Assembly (NCBI GenBank): GCA_030651815.1
Contig: JAUSBW010000109.1
Location: 1 to 64,000 of the forward strand
Length of the DNA: 64,000 nucleotides
Direction of reading: 5' to 3'
Origin: Methanoregula sp.
Lineage (GTDB): Archaea; Halobacteriota; Methanomicrobia; Methanomicrobiales; Methanospirillaceae
Shown: piece after piece, positions 10,229 to 20,404 of the stretch
Layout of the letters: every line of letters begins with the position of its first letter
Position numbering within the stretch: position 1 is the first letter of the stretch
Program-made: the position numbers and the translations under genes
The notes under the pieces: generated by a model
What the model saw: the letters and a program-made list of their open reading frames with translations, nothing else
Told to the model about the DNA's origin: nothing
The model's database searches: none

Positions 10229-10560
10229 CAATTTTTGATCCCCTCCCCGGAAAAAATGACCCTCATATTCGCATTCCGGTAGGGTTTCAAGGGTCCGGAT
10301 GGGCTAAACCAGGTGGCGAAAAATGCCTCGATTCCAGGGCCATTGGCGGGCTTTAGGAGAGGGGCATTCCTCCCGTATTTTGACAATCAGGGCGAGATTT
10401 GGGCGTACTTTCCACAGGAACCGAAAAGGGGAGATTTGCGGGGTTTTCCGGGATTGACCGGTATACCTAAAGGGGGAAAACAGCCTGAAATGGGCTTATT
10501 TGCCCTCAGGATTCGGACCCCCTGATCCCAAGTGTCTCCGACGAAGGATAAATGAGGGGG
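10229..10560 (+). repeat. Interspersed non-coding repeat, copy A
   Basis: Shares long matches with 41955-42285 and, inverted, 63040-63215 (for example ccatattcgcattccggcagggttt..gg.tgggctaaaccaggtggcgaaaa...cctcgatt). Confidence 0.85.
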
Positions 10561-10628
10561 AGGATCATCTTATACCCCCGTCCCCGTAATCATCCTGATC
10601 ACCCGAGCTGAGCAACTATCCTTCTCTT

Positions 10629-11084
10629 TCACGGAGTTTTCTCAAAAATTTCCTTGCTGGGAAACCGGGTCTCAATATCGGTAATGTTGATATGAGTTAG
10701 CAGGTACGTTTCATTCTTTTCGAAGAAGCCAACTGAAACCCACCGGGTTTCTGGATATAACCGGTATCCCCAGCTCTTGTTTACATTCCGGAAAATTATA
10801 TCGTACTGGTATTGCCTAGTTGTGTTGTTGTAATCAAGGATGATTAGGTGAGGCACTCTATCGAGATTCTGTGTAGAATCGATAATGTCGCCCGGTCGGA
10901 ATTGAGGAATTATTTCCGTGGTGATTACCGGGAGAGGGGTGTCATTAGAGGAAGTGACGAGAACCGGAGTTTTCTCTCCAACGGGGGAATTCGTTTGTAC
11001 GCACCCAGTAATCAGGAGGGCACACATCAGTATCCCCATGAAGAAAATACCGCTCGCATGAAAGGTAATTTCACGGGTGTACAA
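10629..11084 (-). CDS. Putative lipoprotein
   Basis: N-terminal hydrophobic segment ending LLITGC (lipobox-like). Confidence 0.6.
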   Translation of the reverse strand: MYTREITFHASGIFFMGILMCALLITGCVQTNSPVGEKTPVLVTSSNDTPLPVITTEIIPQFRPGDIIDSTQNLDRVPHLIILDYNNTTRQYQYDIIFRNVNKSWGYRLYPETRWVSVGFFEKNETYLLTHINITDIETRFPSKEIFEKTP

Positions 11085-11131
11085 ATTAATGTATTGAAAT
11101 ATAAAAATCTGTAAAAAATTATACCGGTCTC

Positions 11132-11350
11132 TTATCCCATCCCTGTAATAATCCCGACCACCTGCTGAGCGGTCACCGGGTCCACAACCCGGGCCAGCAC
11201 CAGTCCGGCCCTCGCAACAAACAATGTCCAGAACACTCTCTTCACCTGCTCGTTTTTCCCGAATACCTTGATCGCTGCATGTGCGTCCACCTTCATTGCC
11301 CGCTGGATCAGCTTAGGCATGAACACAAAGAGCGGCAGGAACAGAACCAC
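11132..11350 (-). CDS. Small hypothetical protein
   Basis: 72-aa ORF with plausible coding composition only. Confidence 0.4.
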   Translation of the reverse strand: MVLFLPLFVFMPKLIQRAMKVDAHAAIKVFGKNEQVKRVFWTLFVARAGLVLARVVDPVTAQQVVGIITGMG

Positions 11351-11429
11351 TGTGCCGGGAGTGGGCCGGATTATTGGTAACCCGGCGGGAGAGCGAAAAG
11401 TCGCCTCACTTTGTGATGGCAGAGCCTTC

Positions 11430-11547
11430 TGACAATAAAAATATGTGAGTTTTCACGAATGACCGTACGGGCACGGTCTCCTTTAGGGGAACCACTCATC
11501 ATTTCGAGCTAGGCACAGGTATCAACAAGGATGCCGGTGCCGGTCAC
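11430..11547 (-). pseudogene. Decayed vapC N-terminal remnant
   Basis: VTGTGILVDTCA*LEMMSGSPKGDRARTVIRENSHIFIV, directly after the second vapB-like gene; PIN homology then breaks off. Confidence 0.7.
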
Positions 11548-11849
11548 TCTGCATCCTCCTCTTCAACTTCACGATCATGTTCCCGATATATTTTTTCCAT
11601 ATCAATTTCTGGCAATATCCCAAAGAGTGTATCCAGCGATTTGATAGGGATGAGCTCGATGTGATTCTCCGTTGCCCTCACCTCAAACCGGTTCGCATCG
11701 AAAAGATTCCGGATCTTTTTGGGAAGTACCATCCGGCCGGTTGAGTCTACGGTGATGACCGTGCCGGTGTCCTGCAGGTATTCTGCCATCGGTTCGTGTA
11801 CGCCAGTGGATTTCTTCATTTTTCCTGATCGCGATCTTTTCTGTTTCAT
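11544..11849 (-). CDS. vapB: AbrB/VapB-like antitoxin, second copy
   Basis: Near-identical N-terminal half to 2735-3037 (MKQKRS.SGK..K.TGVHEPMAEYLQDTGTVITVD.TGRMVLPKKIR) and conserved upstream DNA. Confidence 0.85.
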   Translation of the reverse strand: MKQKRSRSGKMKKSTGVHEPMAEYLQDTGTVITVDSTGRMVLPKKIRNLFDANRFEVRATENHIELIPIKSLDTLFGILPEIDMEKIYREHDREVEEEDAE

Positions 11850-11980
11850 AGCAACACCTCTCCCCGCGTATGAGGTGGTGTGGGTTTTTTGGAAAATAAA
11901 AGTTTTGGTAATAATAAAAAATGGTAAAAAAAATATTGGAATTATCTTTTCAGGAAAAGGAGAACTCGTGTATTTTTATA

Positions 11981-14900
11981 TCATTTCCCCACGCTCTCCT
12001 CCACCACTGCAATCTCATCCGCCGTCAGCCCATACAACCCATACACCAGCGAATCGATCTGCCGGTCGGTCGACTCAATCTCCTGCGTGACGAGCCGCTT
12101 CTCCTGATCGGTCTTTACGTGGCTCAGGTGTTTGTGCAGTTCCAGCATCCCGGTGACGAGCGTAACCATGCGATCATGCCGGGCTTTGTCATCCGGGTTG
12201 TCGAAGTCTGGGGTGTAGATGGGGATCTTGCCAAGATACTGGAAAATGAGTTGGTAGCCTCCTTGAATTTGTGTACAATAGCTTGAGATAAGGAACCAAC
12301 CCAATTTTGAATTGAGGATTGCTAATAAGGGTAAATCTTTTTTCACAATTGAAAAAATTGCGGTGTTTGGATAATGGATACCCTGATCAAAAGTAAATGA
12401 GGGCTTCACTTGAAATTTTACATACATTATTTTTGGTTTTTCAAATTCGGAGGAATAGTCACATTCGCGAAGTTCCCACCAATACTCACCTTTGTCGGTT
12501 CTTTTTTGACAATCTTCAGAGAAAGGTTCCAAGTGTTGGGCTATTGCTGGATAATTATCTTTTAACCAGTTCCATTTATTTTTTAAGTCGCCAGAACGCA
12601 ATTTTGTCCATCCTTTCGGTAAGAAAATGAGATATTTTCCATCAGGAAGCGGATAATATCTTTTGATATCTCTACCAGCAAGATACGGTTTGATTACCTC
12701 TGCGCTTTTAAGATCTTCTTTAATCAATTTATTTTTCGTCTTTTCATCAATCACAAATGCACGATCTAAACCAGTTTTTATACCGCTGTATAATTGTTCC
12801 ATCACATACTCTTCCAGCGGCCTCCCAACACTCTGCAACTTCTTCAGCAGATTCTCCGTCCGCTTATCGCCAAGCGTCCACCCTCCATCAGTGAGCGTGC
12901 TCTGATCCATCGGGTGCCGGTGTTCAGTCACGTACCCCGCAAGGTCCGGGAAGTCGAGCGTCTCCACCTTTGAAACACAGAATTCCCGTACCGGCTTGTT
13001 GTTCGAGACCCGGATGATGCACGGATACGTGGTCGCGGTCTTAAAGACCGGCAGGTCGCCGAAGTCCACGATCTCTTCGATCTGTTTTGTCAGCAGGAAC
13101 TTCCGGAGCGGTTTTCCGTAGTTCGCCCGCATCCATTTGTTCGCAACAATGTACGAGAAGACCCCGCCGGGACGCAGGAGCGAGATCCCTTTCTCGATGA
13201 AGTATGCGTAGAGATCGGCGGTGCCCTGGTAAACCGCATAGTGTGACTGGTAGTACTCCTTCTGGTCTTTGAGCGACTCCTGCCGGACATAGGGGGGATT
13301 GCCGATCACCACATCGAAGCCGCCCGCCTTTGTTACCTGTGGGAACTCCTGCGGCCAGTCAAACGCATTCACCTGCTTGCGCTCCTCCATATTGAACGGG
13401 TGCGCCTGCCTGTGGGTGAAATAGTCCGGGGTAACGAGCGAGTTGCCGCACCGTATGTTGCGGTGCAGGGAGGGGAGCGCCCGCTCCGCAAAAAGTTTGA
13501 GCTGCTTAGAGATATTCTCCCCACTCTCTTCCTCCAGCACTTTCAAGAGCAGCGAGAGCTTGGTCACCTCCACTGCCTGCGTATCGATGTCCACACCATA
13601 GATGTTGTTGAGCAGGATGCGTTTGCGCTCCGCAGTCGTCAGCCTCCAGTCGCTGCGCATCTTCGACGCATCGCCATTCCCCGACTTATAGACCGGCAGT
13701 TCATACGCCCCCTCCTTCTTTGCCGCTTTTCCTGATGCTACCGGATCCGGCAGGAGTGCCCGGACTTCCGGGGATGTCGGCTGGCGATCTTTGAGCACCG
13801 GCACGAGATGCTCGATATACCAGTCGCGGTGCCAGTCCAGTAAGAACCGGTACGCCCCGAGCAGGAACGAACCCGAACCGCACGCAGGATCAAGCACCGT
13901 CAGCTTCGCAACATCGCGGGGGGTCTTTCCCTTCACCTGTTCACCGACGGTCTTGGTAACAATATAATCGACAATGTATGCCGGGGTATAGAAAACTCCC
14001 CCGGCCTTGCGCACTTCCGGTTTGTCCTCCACATCCGCACGGTGTGCAGCCGTTAGCCGGATCACCTTCCCAAGGAACTGCTCGTACACCTGCCCGAGAA
14101 TTTCGGCCGGTATCACCGAAAACTCGTACGGGCTCTCCGGGTAATAGAGCCGGTGAATAATATTTTTTAAGACAGCATCATCAATGACCAGCGACGGGGT
14201 GAGCGTATCCGGCATCTCATCGCGTCCCGCCTCTTCTGCGAAATGGAAAAGTCCTGAATTGTATTTGTCATCCGCGAGCCGGAACAGGTCACAGAGATGG
14301 GAATAGACCGCCTCGCCATCCGAAACTGCACGGAGCGTTTCGTATTTTTCAATGCCACGATCCTCGCAGATCCGTAAAAATATGAGGCGATCTATGATCA
14401 ACTGGACCGCGGTATTGACATCTTCCTGCGTGAGTGCACCATTGCGCAGCGCGATGTTGCGGGCAAGCAGCAGTCTCCAGTTCTCAATATCCTCTAAGAA
14501 CTTCTCATCGACACCGGCAGTCCCGTGCTTTTCCCCGGTTGTCTCAACATACTTGTCAAACGCGCCTTTCCGTATTCCTTCCGGGGAAAAGACCGCTGCA
14601 ATCCGGTCCCACCGTTTCTCATATTCAGTATAGGGAAAAAATGCAATCCGGGCGGTAGCTGCCGTATCCTCTTTCCGGATCGGGACATTGCAGTCATACA
14701 CCGCAAACTCCTCGAAGTTTGTCAGGATCGAAAGTTTCAGCTTGGCATTCCACGCGTACCTGCGCAGCTGCAACGCAGCACTGAGATCATCCTTGATTGC
14801 GACCCCCGGTTTCTTTGCTTCGCAGATGAACTTGCGCTTATCTCCAATCCGGAACGAGTAATCGATGAACTTCGTCTGCCCCCGGATACGAATCGGATCT

Positions 14901-15088
14901 TCGTGGGCGACTTCCTTGTACGCCTCTGAGCTGCCCTTGTTGTTGTCAATATCCCAGCCGAGCGCACGAAAGAACGGGTCGAGAAATTCGCGCCGGAGTT
15001 CCGTCTCGTTCTTCTGTCCTTTGTGGTAGACAGGGCGGTTGTACTCATACCGTTCGACAAGATCATGAACTGCCTGTGGTGCCGGCAT
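11981..15088 (-). CDS. Type IIG-like restriction-modification protein / N6-adenine DNA methyltransferase
   Basis: N-terminal nuclease-like segment (FICEAKKPG), SAM motif (VLDPACGSGSFLLGAY), catalytic GNPPYVRQ and a TaqI-like C-terminal specificity region. Confidence 0.9.
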   Translation of the reverse strand: MPAPQAVHDLVERYEYNRPVYHKGQKNETELRREFLDPFFRALGWDIDNNKGSSEAYKEVAHEDPIRIRGQTKFIDYSFRIGDKRKFICEAKKPGVAIKDDLSAALQLRRYAWNAKLKLSILTNFEEFAVYDCNVPIRKEDTAATARIAFFPYTEYEKRWDRIAAVFSPEGIRKGAFDKYVETTGEKHGTAGVDEKFLEDIENWRLLLARNIALRNGALTQEDVNTAVQLIIDRLIFLRICEDRGIEKYETLRAVSDGEAVYSHLCDLFRLADDKYNSGLFHFAEEAGRDEMPDTLTPSLVIDDAVLKNIIHRLYYPESPYEFSVIPAEILGQVYEQFLGKVIRLTAAHRADVEDKPEVRKAGGVFYTPAYIVDYIVTKTVGEQVKGKTPRDVAKLTVLDPACGSGSFLLGAYRFLLDWHRDWYIEHLVPVLKDRQPTSPEVRALLPDPVASGKAAKKEGAYELPVYKSGNGDASKMRSDWRLTTAERKRILLNNIYGVDIDTQAVEVTKLSLLLKVLEEESGENISKQLKLFAERALPSLHRNIRCGNSLVTPDYFTHRQAHPFNMEERKQVNAFDWPQEFPQVTKAGGFDVVIGNPPYVRQESLKDQKEYYQSHYAVYQGTADLYAYFIEKGISLLRPGGVFSYIVANKWMRANYGKPLRKFLLTKQIEEIVDFGDLPVFKTATTYPCIIRVSNNKPVREFCVSKVETLDFPDLAGYVTEHRHPMDQSTLTDGGWTLGDKRTENLLKKLQSVGRPLEEYVMEQLYSGIKTGLDRAFVIDEKTKNKLIKEDLKSAEVIKPYLAGRDIKRYYPLPDGKYLIFLPKGWTKLRSGDLKNKWNWLKDNYPAIAQHLEPFSEDCQKRTDKGEYWWELRECDYSSEFEKPKIMYVKFQVKPSFTFDQGIHYPNTAIFSIVKKDLPLLAILNSKLGWFLISSYCTQIQGGYQLIFQYLGKIPIYTPDFDNPDDKARHDRMVTLVTGMLELHKHLSHVKTDQEKRLVTQEIESTDRQIDSLVYGLYGLTADEIAVVEESVGK

Positions 15089-15207
15089 CAGGTAACGCGC
15101 CTCACTTAATGATAGTTAAGCAGGCGTACCAGCATCTATCTTTCTATTTTTGTGTGATCCGGGTATGACCGTTCTTTGGCGACTAAAAATGATACCTGCC
15201 CCTCTGA

Positions 15208-16575
15208 TCAGCCCGTCGCCCGGAACTTCCCGGGTGGCACTACGATCTCGAACCGTGCGCCCTTTCCAGGCTCCCCGTTCTCTATGATCGTGATACCGGT
15301 GATGTCGAGGATCTCCCGGGAAATGGCCAATCCAAAACCGGTATTCTTCCCAAACTCCCGCTCGAATATTTTCTCCTTCTCCTCAGTGATCACCCCGTCA
15401 CCATCATCTTCACATACAATGATCTGGTCCCCATTGCGTGCCTGATAAGAGAACCGGATTGTCGTGATCTTGCCCCCATGTCGCAGAGCATTGTCTATAA
15501 GGTTGAAAAAGATCTTGACAATAAGCGGATCGGCAAACACTTCAGCTCCGGCTGGAAGATCGTTTTTGATAGTGAGCAGTCCGGGTATAACGCCCTTTTC
15601 CGCACTATTCACAAGGGTCTGAAGATCCTGCCAGGCAGGAGCACGTATACCGATATTCTCATAATCTTTAGTGAACCTGATCATGGCAGTGATCTGGCTG
15701 CTTGCCTTTGTTATACGGGAGAAATAGTGTTCTAAAGAGGGATCAGGAATTTCTCCGTGTAACAATTCGACAAACCCGTTCAGTATCAGAAGCTGGTTGT
15801 TGATGTCATGGCGGGTGATACCAGAGAGAAGGTTAAGCTTTTTATTTGCTTCAGCGAGGGCTTTTTCTACCTGTCTTCGTTCCGTGTTCTCCTGTTCAAG
15901 AGCCTGATTTGATTTTCTGATATCCGCTACCGCCTGCTGCAGCTGCTCATTAGAGAGATACAGCCGCTCATGTGCCTCCTGCAGTTCCCTGTTATTATTG
16001 ACTGCCGCCTCGTATGTGGACAGGAGAAGATTGAAGATCCGGAAACGGCTGGCAGAGATCACGTGAGTGGTATTGGCAACGGTCACCTCAAACCCGGAAC
16101 GCAATTCATCCGGATCAGGTTTTTCCAGATGAGAAAGAATAGTGCTGATGCGTGAATGGATATAGGCGGGTTTGAAAGGTTTGATGATAAAATCATCAGC
16201 CCCGGATGCCAGCCCTTTGATCACATCCTCCGGATTAAAAAGCCGGGTAACGAGAATAACCGGGATATCTGAACTATTCTTATCCTGCTTTATCCTGCAG
16301 CAGAGCTCATATCCATCCATCTCCGGCATGACGATATCAGTGAGTACCATCATGGGGCGATCAACTGCGATCTGTTTCAGGGCCTCGCTGCCACTCTTCG
16401 CGATAACGGTGCGGTAGCCTTCCTCTTCAAGAATAGCACGGAGATATTCGGCCTGCGTCCGGCTATCCTCAACGATAAGAATCGTTCCTGCCGCTTTTTT
16501 AAGACGATCCTCTGCATCCCGGCACACAATCCCGTTTACGTTATGTTCTTTTTGGAGGATCGGTTTTTCAGACAT
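15208..16575 (-). CDS. Receiver-histidine kinase hybrid
   Basis: Receiver ILIVEDSRTQAEYLR...LTDIVMPEMDGYE...KPF, then NKKLNLLSGITRHDINNQL and a HATPase domain. Confidence 0.9.
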   Translation of the reverse strand: MSEKPILQKEHNVNGIVCRDAEDRLKKAAGTILIVEDSRTQAEYLRAILEEEGYRTVIAKSGSEALKQIAVDRPMMVLTDIVMPEMDGYELCCRIKQDKNSSDIPVILVTRLFNPEDVIKGLASGADDFIIKPFKPAYIHSRISTILSHLEKPDPDELRSGFEVTVANTTHVISASRFRIFNLLLSTYEAAVNNNRELQEAHERLYLSNEQLQQAVADIRKSNQALEQENTERRQVEKALAEANKKLNLLSGITRHDINNQLLILNGFVELLHGEIPDPSLEHYFSRITKASSQITAMIRFTKDYENIGIRAPAWQDLQTLVNSAEKGVIPGLLTIKNDLPAGAEVFADPLIVKIFFNLIDNALRHGGKITTIRFSYQARNGDQIIVCEDDGDGVITEEKEKIFEREFGKNTGFGLAISREILDITGITIIENGEPGKGARFEIVVPPGKFRATG

Positions 16576-16793
16576 GTGCAGGTTGCTCTTTATCAGAGAT
16601 CTCTTTTACAAGCTGAAAAAGATGGTGGTTTCATATCAGGAGTTATCCTTCCTGCGACAGCGGGGCACTGTCAGGAGGCCCATGAAGACAGCTGGGATCA
16701 AAAGCCATAGGGACATGAATGATGAGCTTGCAGGTACAGCCTCCGGCAGATTCATGGCAGTTTCCTCCCATCACCAGAAAAAAGGGAATAGAT

Positions 16794-16982
16794 CTAAATC
16801 CCGATCCCCACGTCCCCGCTGCTCTCGCCCGAGGGCTCCTTCTCCGCGACTGCGAGCATCAGCACAATGCCGATAATCTCCAACACCATGCAGAACAGGA
16901 ATGCCGCATCAAACGCACTCGCAAGATCCGTTGAGGGGAGCTGACCCGCAGCGACTGCAGCAATTTTTGGTCCTGCTGCCAC
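16794..16982 (-). pseudogene. C-terminal fragment of an MFS-type transporter
   Basis: AFDAAFLFCMVLEIIGIVLMLAVAEKEP resembles the last TM helix of DHA2-type exporters; no upstream domain. Confidence 0.5.
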
Positions 16983-17024
16983 CTATTTGATGAGCCTTTC
17001 CACATATGCGTTTGGAAAGAAAGA

Positions 17025-18140
17025 TTATGGGGAGATCCTCTCGGCCTTATAAAATCCCTTGCTTGAAGAAGATATCCTGTCAGTAAACGGGGGCGTAGTT
17101 AAACGGAACTGCCATACGATCTGCTTGTCTTTTGTCACTTCGACAATCCTGTCAGCTTCCGTGATAAGGGTGTTCCCGTTCGGCAGCCGGTTTGCATCCC
17201 GGACCGGCATGGAAGCTCTTTCTCTTACCGGAAACCTCCATACAATTGCTCCCGCCGGATCAAGTTCGATCACTTCATGCGGCGTACCGTGATTGGCTAC
17301 CAGAATATTCCCGTTCGGGAGATCCAGAGGATCATGCTGATCCACAAGGACACCTTTTCCGATCGTTCGCACGAGTTTTCCCTCTTGATCGACTTCTGCA
17401 ATCACATTGAAATTTCTCAGGCTGATCAGCGTATTGCCTGAATCCAGCCGTGTTACTGCGTTCGTATGTGTCCACCCTTCATTTGATATAGCCGTATATT
17501 CAGCCCCGGTAAACACATCCTTTGCATACCATGACCAGATACGGTTCCCAGCGGGATCGATCTCTTTTACCTGTGCATCGCCAGCCGTATCATAAGCTCC
17601 AAACGCGATCAGGGTATTACCATTCCCAAGTCTGTCGGCATCATGAGACACCTTGGAGTCCAGATATTTCCACACGACCTGTTTGTCCCTGTTGATCTCG
17701 TACACCCCGAACCTTGGAAGAACGGTCAGGATGTTCCCATTCGGTAGTAATTCGACATCCCATCCCGGGTTTGTATAGATCTTTAACCCATCTGCGAGCG
17801 GGTACTCCCATACAATCACCCCGAGGCGATTCACTTCAATGATCCTCGGACGGGTGAGGTCATGGTTATCGGCAAGAAGCGTAGTGCCCTCCCAGATCTT
17901 TTCCGGAACAGAGATATCAACAATAAAATCCGGATCCGCTGTGCCGCGTTTCAGGTCTTCAGCCACTGGGGACGATGGTGGAGCAGCTGGTTGGGTTGCA
18001 GGTATAACCTGTTCCAATGAGGTTGTGGTATGAACAGATTGGGGTAGTGAATTGTTGGCCTGATATGCAGGCTGTGCGCAACCGGTTGTGAGGATGAGAA
18101 TTATGAGACAAAAACTTATAAAATGACTACGGGCTGTCAT
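17025..18140 (-). CDS. Arylsulfotransferase (ASST)-like / beta-propeller lipoprotein
   Basis: Lipobox-like ILTTGC and repeats such as NRLGVIVWEYPL, LLPNGNILTVL, LPNGNTLITEADRIVEV. Confidence 0.75.
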   Translation of the reverse strand: MTARSHFISFCLIILILTTGCAQPAYQANNSLPQSVHTTTSLEQVIPATQPAAPPSSPVAEDLKRGTADPDFIVDISVPEKIWEGTTLLADNHDLTRPRIIEVNRLGVIVWEYPLADGLKIYTNPGWDVELLPNGNILTVLPRFGVYEINRDKQVVWKYLDSKVSHDADRLGNGNTLIAFGAYDTAGDAQVKEIDPAGNRIWSWYAKDVFTGAEYTAISNEGWTHTNAVTRLDSGNTLISLRNFNVIAEVDQEGKLVRTIGKGVLVDQHDPLDLPNGNILVANHGTPHEVIELDPAGAIVWRFPVRERASMPVRDANRLPNGNTLITEADRIVEVTKDKQIVWQFRLTTPPFTDRISSSSKGFYKAERISP

Positions 18141-18692
18141 ATAAGAGGAATTGGATTATTCGATATTTACATTTGTCGCGAAATGTACATCACGGCAAAT
18201 CCAAAGTAATCGTTTTATGATTTGAACATGAACGGACAAATTACAAAAAAATATGCTCTGTAAAAAACCTTATTTTATTCAATTGTGCACTCAACCAGTT
18301 CTCCAGAGATCGGTTTGCCAGGAATGCAGCTGTGGCGGGGGCGGGGGCATCACCCGCACCCCCCAATAGCATTGAAATTTTATTTCTAAACATTTCTACA
18401 GACCTGAAAAATCTGGTGTTAAACGGACAGTTTAGAGACTGTTGCATAGTTCGAAAAAATTAACCCGGTAGTAGAATTTGTATAAAATGGTGGGCGTTCG
18501 GAGGAATTTCCAATGATATTTTATCCCTTCATTTACACAATTGTAGAATTGAGATGATCTATGCAACGTCCTCAAAAGGTATGGTTTTTTTAGAATCCGG
18601 GTAACCTTTTTTTACTTGGCCTATCTTCTGGCATGTCAACAATAATGTATCAATAAAAGTTCATTTTTTTGCCGGGAAAGACCCGGTTCTCC

Positions 18693-19847
18693 TCATTGTT
18701 TTCTCTCCACGATATATCCCTTGATTGCGGTCAGGGTCGTGCTGTCCATCATCACCGAGAAGTCGAGGTCCACAACAAAGACCGGAAATGTCCCTGCAAG
18801 AGAATTCCGCTTTATGATGAAGATCTTGGATTCAAGAAGCTGGGCGCTTATCTCAAGCGGATTCTGATCCGTATCTGAATCCTGGGACGTGCATGAACAC
18901 TCCATATCAAGAAGCTCCTTTAAGGATTGTTCCTTGAAGTCGAAGATCCGGTCTGCCATCGTCCTGCTGGTAATACCGTGGATATACCTGATGATGAAAT
19001 ACTGGCTGAAGGCAAGGATGGCAAGAAGGCTGAACAGATGCCCAAGCTCAGTCAGCTGTGACTGGTCTAAAAATGCGTTCAGGGTAACACCTGGCAGATA
19101 GATCATGGTAGTCAGAAACAGGAATATGGCAAGCAAAAAGCCAAAGATGAACATGGCCGTAACCAGCTGGGGTGGCATTTTCTGCCGGCGAAGGGTGCGT
19201 TTTGCCTCTTCTACTTTTTTTACATAGGTAGTAGAGAAGGGTTCCATCTTCCAGACCACCAGGTAAAAGATGACAATGATTGCGCACTGGACTATTACAA
19301 TGAGGGTGGTTCTGAGTGGAAGTCCCTGGGTAAAATGAATGAGGGTAAACACAATGTCAATCGAGAAGATCAACCCGATTCCCAGCGACAGGGCCCGGCT
19401 GTTCATGAAGAGGGAGTTGATAAACAACCGGGTAAACTGGGTTGTGCCTGATTTTACTCCGATCTCTTTGAGCCACGTGTGGAACCGTGAAAGATCCGCT
19501 GCCGGGAGGCTGGTTGCCTGGAAATTTGTCGGAATTAACAGGGTGATGAAATAGTACATGTTGAGGTAGAAGCTGGCCGCGATAAACAGCCCGAAATAAT
19601 CGGGCCGGACCAGAGAGAAGATTACATTTGTAAGAACACACACCAGAAGAACGAAAAAAAGTATTCCCTGAGGGCCTCTTTGTGTCATCAGCTCAGCACG
19701 GTTTTGCCGAACTGCCGATAGTTCGTCCCTGATAATCTGCCTGAAGGGAACATCGTTATGAGTTTCTGTGTTAATTGTGCCATCAGCCAACTGTGTCACC
19801 GTGTCGATATGTGATTCACTACTTTTAGTTGTAAGAGCATTAAACAT
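18693..19847 (-). CDS. Multi-pass membrane protein of unknown function
   Basis: 384 aa with several hydrophobic segments; no family recognised. Confidence 0.7.
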   Translation of the reverse strand: MFNALTTKSSESHIDTVTQLADGTINTETHNDVPFRQIIRDELSAVRQNRAELMTQRGPQGILFFVLLVCVLTNVIFSLVRPDYFGLFIAASFYLNMYYFITLLIPTNFQATSLPAADLSRFHTWLKEIGVKSGTTQFTRLFINSLFMNSRALSLGIGLIFSIDIVFTLIHFTQGLPLRTTLIVIVQCAIIVIFYLVVWKMEPFSTTYVKKVEEAKRTLRRQKMPPQLVTAMFIFGFLLAIFLFLTTMIYLPGVTLNAFLDQSQLTELGHLFSLLAILAFSQYFIIRYIHGITSRTMADRIFDFKEQSLKELLDMECSCTSQDSDTDQNPLEISAQLLESKIFIIKRNSLAGTFPVFVVDLDFSVMMDSTTLTAIKGYIVERKQ

Positions 19848-20145
19848 AGTGAAATTTTTGGTAATGTTTTTTCACTAATTTTTCCTGGTCGTTTTTTTTA
19901 AGAGGTTCTCACTGCCGCTGTGAAACGAGCACCCGTATCCAGAGTGGTCATCTCACGTTTCGGATAAATGCCTGCTTCCCGTTATCCGATCCTCGTTCAT
20001 ACCGATGAGGAAATGCTAAGCCCGATGCAGCGATGCATCTCTGTTGCACGGGAAAAATATCAGCTGTACCGGCTTTTCCATTTTGGAATTAAAAAAAGTC
20101 TGGTCGGTGACTACAGATTAGCTGCAGGAAAAAAGTGTAAGGGGT

Positions 20146-20400
20146 CTAATCTTTACCCTTTATCATATGAATTTTTATGATCCCTGCGCAGGACTTGCAG
20201 GTATAAAACTCATCCTTCCAGCAGGCATCGCATGCCCAGCGCCCGCAGAGAACGCACTGGCGGAGCTCAGAGACTGTATGAGGCGTAGAGCAGAGATCGC
20301 ACATGTACTGGGCGAAGCTATGGGGATCCTTTAAGGGAGGCTCCCCCTGCTTTCGCATCACGGTAATCTCTTTTTTCAGCTGAACGAAGAGATCGGTGGA
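20146..20400 (-). CDS. Small Cys-rich zinc-binding-like protein (start uncertain)
   Basis: CDLCSTPHTVSELRQCVLCGRWACDACWKDEFYTCKSC; ORF to 20499 overlaps the upstream gene, so an internal start is likely. Confidence 0.65.
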   Translation of the reverse strand, partial: STDLFVQLKKEITVMRKQGEPPLKDPHSFAQYMCDLCSTPHTVSELRQCVLCGRWACDACWKDEFYTCKSCAGIIKIHMIKGKD

Positions 20401-20404
20401 ATCC

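Noticed and set aside
10313-10525. 70-aa ORF as a gene
   Set aside because: Lies within interspersed repeat copy A and is not preserved in copies B and C.
18241-18447. 68-aa ORF on the minus strand
   Set aside because: Composition and position look like random open frame; no motif.
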